Assembly: GCA_019417975.1 (NCBI GenBank)
Contig: DYCT01000026.1
Span: 1-8,671 of the forward strand
From: Bacteroides sp.
GTDB lineage: Bacteria > Bacteroidota > Bacteroidia > Bacteroidales > Bacteroidaceae
Direction of reading: 5' to 3'
DNA length: 8,671 nucleotides
In this document: in pieces, positions 6,012 to 8,671 of the stretch
Layout: every line of letters begins with the position of its first letter
Numbering within the stretch: the first letter of the stretch is position 1
Position numbers and translations under genes: made by a program
The notes under the pieces: generated by a model
Seen by the model: only the letters and a program-made list of their open reading frames with translations
The model's database searches: none
Told to the model about the DNA's origin: nothing

Positions 6012-7640
6012 TTATACTCTTTCTACCCATATCGGAGAGCTGAAAGCCCATTGCTGGTCTTTCTGACGTACACGTACATAATAGTAATCGGTGTCGCGTT
6101 CAGGCTCGGTGTCTTCCATGTAATGTTCGAAGATGAAGCTGCTTTCCGGCATTGCACGGTTGAACAACAAAGCTTCGCTCAGCCATCCAATCATGAAATG
6201 TGTACGAGAACCTTCGAGCAATTCTCCTAAAGAGTGCTCGAATTTCTTGCCATTAAACTCGGCAGTGATAACTCCGTCTTTCGGCATGGTTACATCTAAG
6301 ATAACGGCTTGTGTAGCCGGTGTAGTGGTATTGGGGTTCTTTGATGTGTAGAGGTCGAGTTCTGTCTGCTGGTTGTCGGCCGATAAGATGCGATTTACAT
6401 GGGTATGGAATTCTGTTTCGCCCTCTTGTGGTGAAGTGAAAGCAGCTCCACGGAAGCAAGGAACTACTTCGTGGATAGTACCCTTGTTAATGCTCAATTT
6501 ACCTTGCCAATGTACAGGTTTCTCTTCTCGGTTCCATCCGAATTCCATCTTCACCTTGCAACGTACGGTATCTCCTTCCGGCATAACAGGAAGCTGAGGA
6601 CCGTTCATGCGGGCGATGAGGCGACCGTTCTTGATGATGTCAATATAATCGATACAGCTTTCGCCTTCTACATTCAGATAGATGCGACGGCTGTTTCCAC
6701 GAACAACATCTCCCATGAAGGCATCGTTGATGCGGAAATCAATATTGATTTTATCACCGGTAGCGCAGCATACGTGACGGTTACGAAGACCTTCCCAAAT
6801 GTTGTCGCGGTGGAGTGAGGATGCCAAAACACCGACACGACCATCGCCGTAGCTACCCGGATAGCCGGAGTGCTGGTCTGTACTACCGATAAGACCGAAC
6901 TTGTGACCTTGTTCCAAGCCGTAGAGGATGGTTCCTTCCCAATGGCGCGGACCCATATCATGCAGATAAGGGTAGTCGCCCATATCGCATTCGGCCAAAC
7001 CGTGGCGTGAGTACATTTCTACGAAAGGAGTCTGGTCGCCCTCGCTGAAGCATTTCCAGTTGTAACCACGGTATCCTTCCTGGTAGCCCATGTGGTGAGG
7101 AGTGATGAATACTTTCTCGTCTTTCAGCTTTTGTTTCCAGTCTTCTACAGAAGTACATTCCACCAAAGGAACGTCGATGTCGTGCCATAGAGCTACGTGG
7201 TCGCCATGCTCCATGCTGTGGCATTCGTAACCGGTGAAAGTCAGGAACTCGCCTTCTTTGTTGTATTCTTTAGTCATGGCAACATATTTCTCGTAGTTGC
7301 CTTCGCGTAAGCGTTTGAATGCACCGGTATGGTAGTCGATAACCCATTTCAAACGAGGGTCGTTTGCTCCGGGGATATCAGGCCACATGGCATGAGGAGT
7401 AACGCTGACAAAGTCGAGTTGGCCTTTAGCTGCTTCGAAAGCATCGCGCATGTCTCCGTGTCCGTAAGTTACATTACAGTGATTGTGTAAGTCGCCCCAA
7501 AACATTTTTAAGTTGCTAGCCGACGGCATTATCTTTTTGGCCTCTTTGCTACCTGGTGTGCAGGCACTCAGAAGGCTGCCTGATGCAGCCAATCCTAGCA
7601 TAGACCAACCAGTGTTCTTTAAAAATTTTCTTCTATCCAT
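6012..7640 (-). CDS. PHP-superfamily (DUF3604-like) metal-dependent hydrolase, exported lipoprotein
   Basis: A 542-residue protein of unknown exact function. The N terminus carries a twin-arginine-like signal, DRRKFLKNTG, then a hydrophobic segment and the lipobox LSAC (24-27), so C27 would be lipidated. The following TPGSKEA lacks an obvious acidic surface-export signal, suggesting the periplasmic face. Residues about 46-300 have the PHP metal-site pattern: GDLHNH (49-54), H83 in TPHAMW, E139 and H141 in YECHS, H148 in GDH, PHH (181-183), and D255/H257 in STDQH. Such sites bind two or three metal ions and hydrolyse phosphoesters or related bonds. Residues about 300-542 look beta-rich, probably an accessory domain. 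It lies 23 nt after the sulfatase and is almost certainly co-transcribed with it. The position corresponds to the gene I remember as BT4655. A role on glycosaminoglycan fragments is inferred; the bond cleaved is unknown. Other cysteines (C55, C140) near the metal motifs are unexplained. Confidence 0.75.
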   Translation of the reverse strand: MDRRKFLKNTGWSMLGLAASGSLLSACTPGSKEAKKIMPSASNLKMFWGDLHNHCNVTYGHGDMRDAFEAAKGQLDFVSVTPHAMWPDIPGANDPRLKWVIDYHTGAFKRLREGNYEKYVAMTKEYNKEGEFLTFTGYECHSMEHGDHVALWHDIDVPLVECTSVEDWKQKLKDEKVFITPHHMGYQEGYRGYNWKCFSEGDQTPFVEMYSRHGLAECDMGDYPYLHDMGPRHWEGTILYGLEQGHKFGLIGSTDQHSGYPGSYGDGRVGVLASSLHRDNIWEGLRNRHVCCATGDKINIDFRINDAFMGDVVRGNSRRIYLNVEGESCIDYIDIIKNGRLIARMNGPQLPVMPEGDTVRCKVKMEFGWNREEKPVHWQGKLSINKGTIHEVVPCFRGAAFTSPQEGETEFHTHVNRILSADNQQTELDLYTSKNPNTTTPATQAVILDVTMPKDGVITAEFNGKKFEHSLGELLEGSRTHFMIGWLSEALLFNRAMPESSFIFEHYMEDTEPERDTDYYYVRVRQKDQQWAFSSPIWVERV

Positions 7641-7663
7641 AGTAAAATGATTGTTATGAATGG

Positions 7664-8671
7664 TTATTTGTTTTTAGTTGCTTTTCTATCCATATAACGG
7701 CGGTCGCCTTTATATAATACCTTTATCTTTTCTTCCGGGTCAGTGTCATCATACTGTTGTTGAGTTTCCTCCAGCAACTGCATCAATTCGGCTTGTTGTT
7801 CAGCATAATCGGGGTTTCCATACACATTGTTCATTTCGTGCGGGTCGTTTTTCATGTCATACATTTCCCATTCGTCGATGTCGTTGTAGAAATGGATGAG
7901 TTTGAAATCTTGTGTACGGATACCATAGTGACGTTTTACGGAATGTTCGGCAGGATATTCATAGAAGTGGTAATAAGCCGCTTTTCTCCAATTAGCCGGA
8001 GTCTTTCCGTTGTTGTCCCATATCGGGCGTAATGAAGTACCTTGGATGTCGTTAGGAATATCCACACCGGCATAGTCGAGGAATGTAGGCGCGAAGTCCA
8101 CGTTCATACAGATGGCACTTGATACGCTTCCCGCTTTAATTGCTTTAGGATAGCGGATGATGAATGGCATACGTTGGCATTCTTCATACATGAAACGTTT
8201 GTCGAACCAACCGTGTTCGCCCAAGAAGAATCCTTGGTCTGAGGTATAAACGATGATGGTATTGTCCAATTCGCCTATTTTCTCCAAGTAATCCATCAGT
8301 CGGCCGATGTTTTCGTCGACAGCCAATACTGTAGCCAAGTAGTCGCGCATGTATTGCTGGTATTTCCAGCTGATTAGTTCTTTCTCGTTCATGCCCCCTT
8401 TACGGTATTCAGCAATACGTTGAGCGTAAGCTGAGTCCCATTTAGCTTGTTCGTCCGGAGTCATGCGCGTGTACACTTGCTTAAATTTGTTGTTGTCCGG
8501 CAGGGCGAGTATTTCATCGTGTGTAAGCAGTTTCAAATCCCAATCGTTACGCAATGTATTTGCGATGTTCATGTCTTGTTCATGGGCAGCACGTCCGCGT
8601 CCATCATAAGTATCGAACAGATTGGATGGTTCTGGAAAAGTTGTATTGTTGAATATGCCTAAGTATCGTTG
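7664..8671 (-). CDS. S1 family sulfatase, C-terminal part (probable GlcNAc-6-O-sulfatase), cut by window edge
   Basis: The frame stays open from the stop at 7664 to the last base, giving 335 residues without a start; an ATG at 8572 is internal (DMNIANTL), since the frame upstream also reads like sulfatase (FPEPSNLFDTYDGRGRAA). The visible part holds the metal-site strand TSDQGFFLGEHGWFDKR (fragment residues 143-159), with D145, Q146, H153 and K158 as likely active-site or nearby residues, then the C-terminal subdomain with the IRTQDFKLIHFYND and MYDMKNDPHEMNN patterns typical of S1 sulfatases. The C/S-x-P-x-R sequence that matures to formylglycine, the signal peptide and the full start lie beyond the edge. 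SDQGFFLGEHGWFDKR is typical of the subgroup (S1_11) that contains GlcNAc-6-O-sulfatases such as BT4656; the lyase and kinase context supports that. Substrate is inferred. Confidence 0.88.
   Translation of the reverse strand, partial: QRYLGIFNNTTFPEPSNLFDTYDGRGRAAHEQDMNIANTLRNDWDLKLLTHDEILALPDNNKFKQVYTRMTPDEQAKWDSAYAQRIAEYRKGGMNEKELISWKYQQYMRDYLATVLAVDENIGRLMDYLEKIGELDNTIIVYTSDQGFFLGEHGWFDKRFMYEECQRMPFIIRYPKAIKAGSVSSAICMNVDFAPTFLDYAGVDIPNDIQGTSLRPIWDNNGKTPANWRKAAYYHFYEYPAEHSVKRHYGIRTQDFKLIHFYNDIDEWEMYDMKNDPHEMNNVYGNPDYAEQQAELMQLLEETQQQYDDTDPEEKIKVLYKGDRRYMDRKATKNK

Noticed and set aside
7664..8572. Sulfatase as a complete 302-residue gene starting at 8572
   Set aside because: The same frame continues without a stop to the window edge and encodes sulfatase-like sequence there, and the catalytic formylglycine region is missing, so the gene is cut by the edge.
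1..8671. Search for CRISPR arrays, tRNA or rRNA genes, insertion sequences and tandem repeats
   Set aside because: No repeated spacer pattern, cloverleaf, transposase or terminal repeats were seen by eye; nearly all the window is accounted for by protein genes.

Overview
The window looks like chromosomal DNA from a gut Bacteroides or a close relative. Base composition is moderate. Minus-strand starts mostly lack Shine-Dalgarno sequences and have A/T-rich leaders. The gene set is that of a glycosaminoglycan polysaccharide utilisation locus (PUL): sulfatase, family 15 polysaccharide lyase-like protein, sugar permease and ROK kinase. No database search was possible; family names come from motifs and remembered homologues.

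Layout. Positions 22-917 (plus strand) hold two overlapping genes that together make a LysO-type lysine exporter, one protein in E. coli but split here. A perfect 14-bp stem (957-994) ends this unit and, from the other side, the facing operon. From the right edge to 1016 everything is on the minus strand, in transcription order: the C-terminal part of an S1 sulfatase (cut by the right edge), a 542-residue PHP/DUF3604-like lipoprotein with a twin-arginine-like signal, a ROK sugar kinase, an MFS sugar permease and an 874-residue heparinase II/III-fold lyase. Spacings are 23, 111, 11 and 35 nt. The 111-nt gap holds a long hairpin that may divide the operon. No gene-free stretch exceeds 300 bases.

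How the genes fit together. The order sulfatase - PHP-like protein - ROK kinase - permease - PL15 lyase matches my recollection of the end of the heparin/heparan sulfate PUL of B. thetaiotaomicron (about BT4656 to BT4652). The inferred pathway is: periplasmic exolytic lyase shortens oligosaccharides; the sulfatase removes 6-O-sulfate from glucosamine; the permease carries the freed amino sugar across the inner membrane; the ROK kinase phosphorylates it. SusC/SusD, endolytic lyases, unsaturated glucuronidase and sensor would lie beyond the right edge. The PHP-like protein has no obvious assigned step and is the most interesting gene here; a role in removing N-sulfate or another substituent is a hypothesis only.
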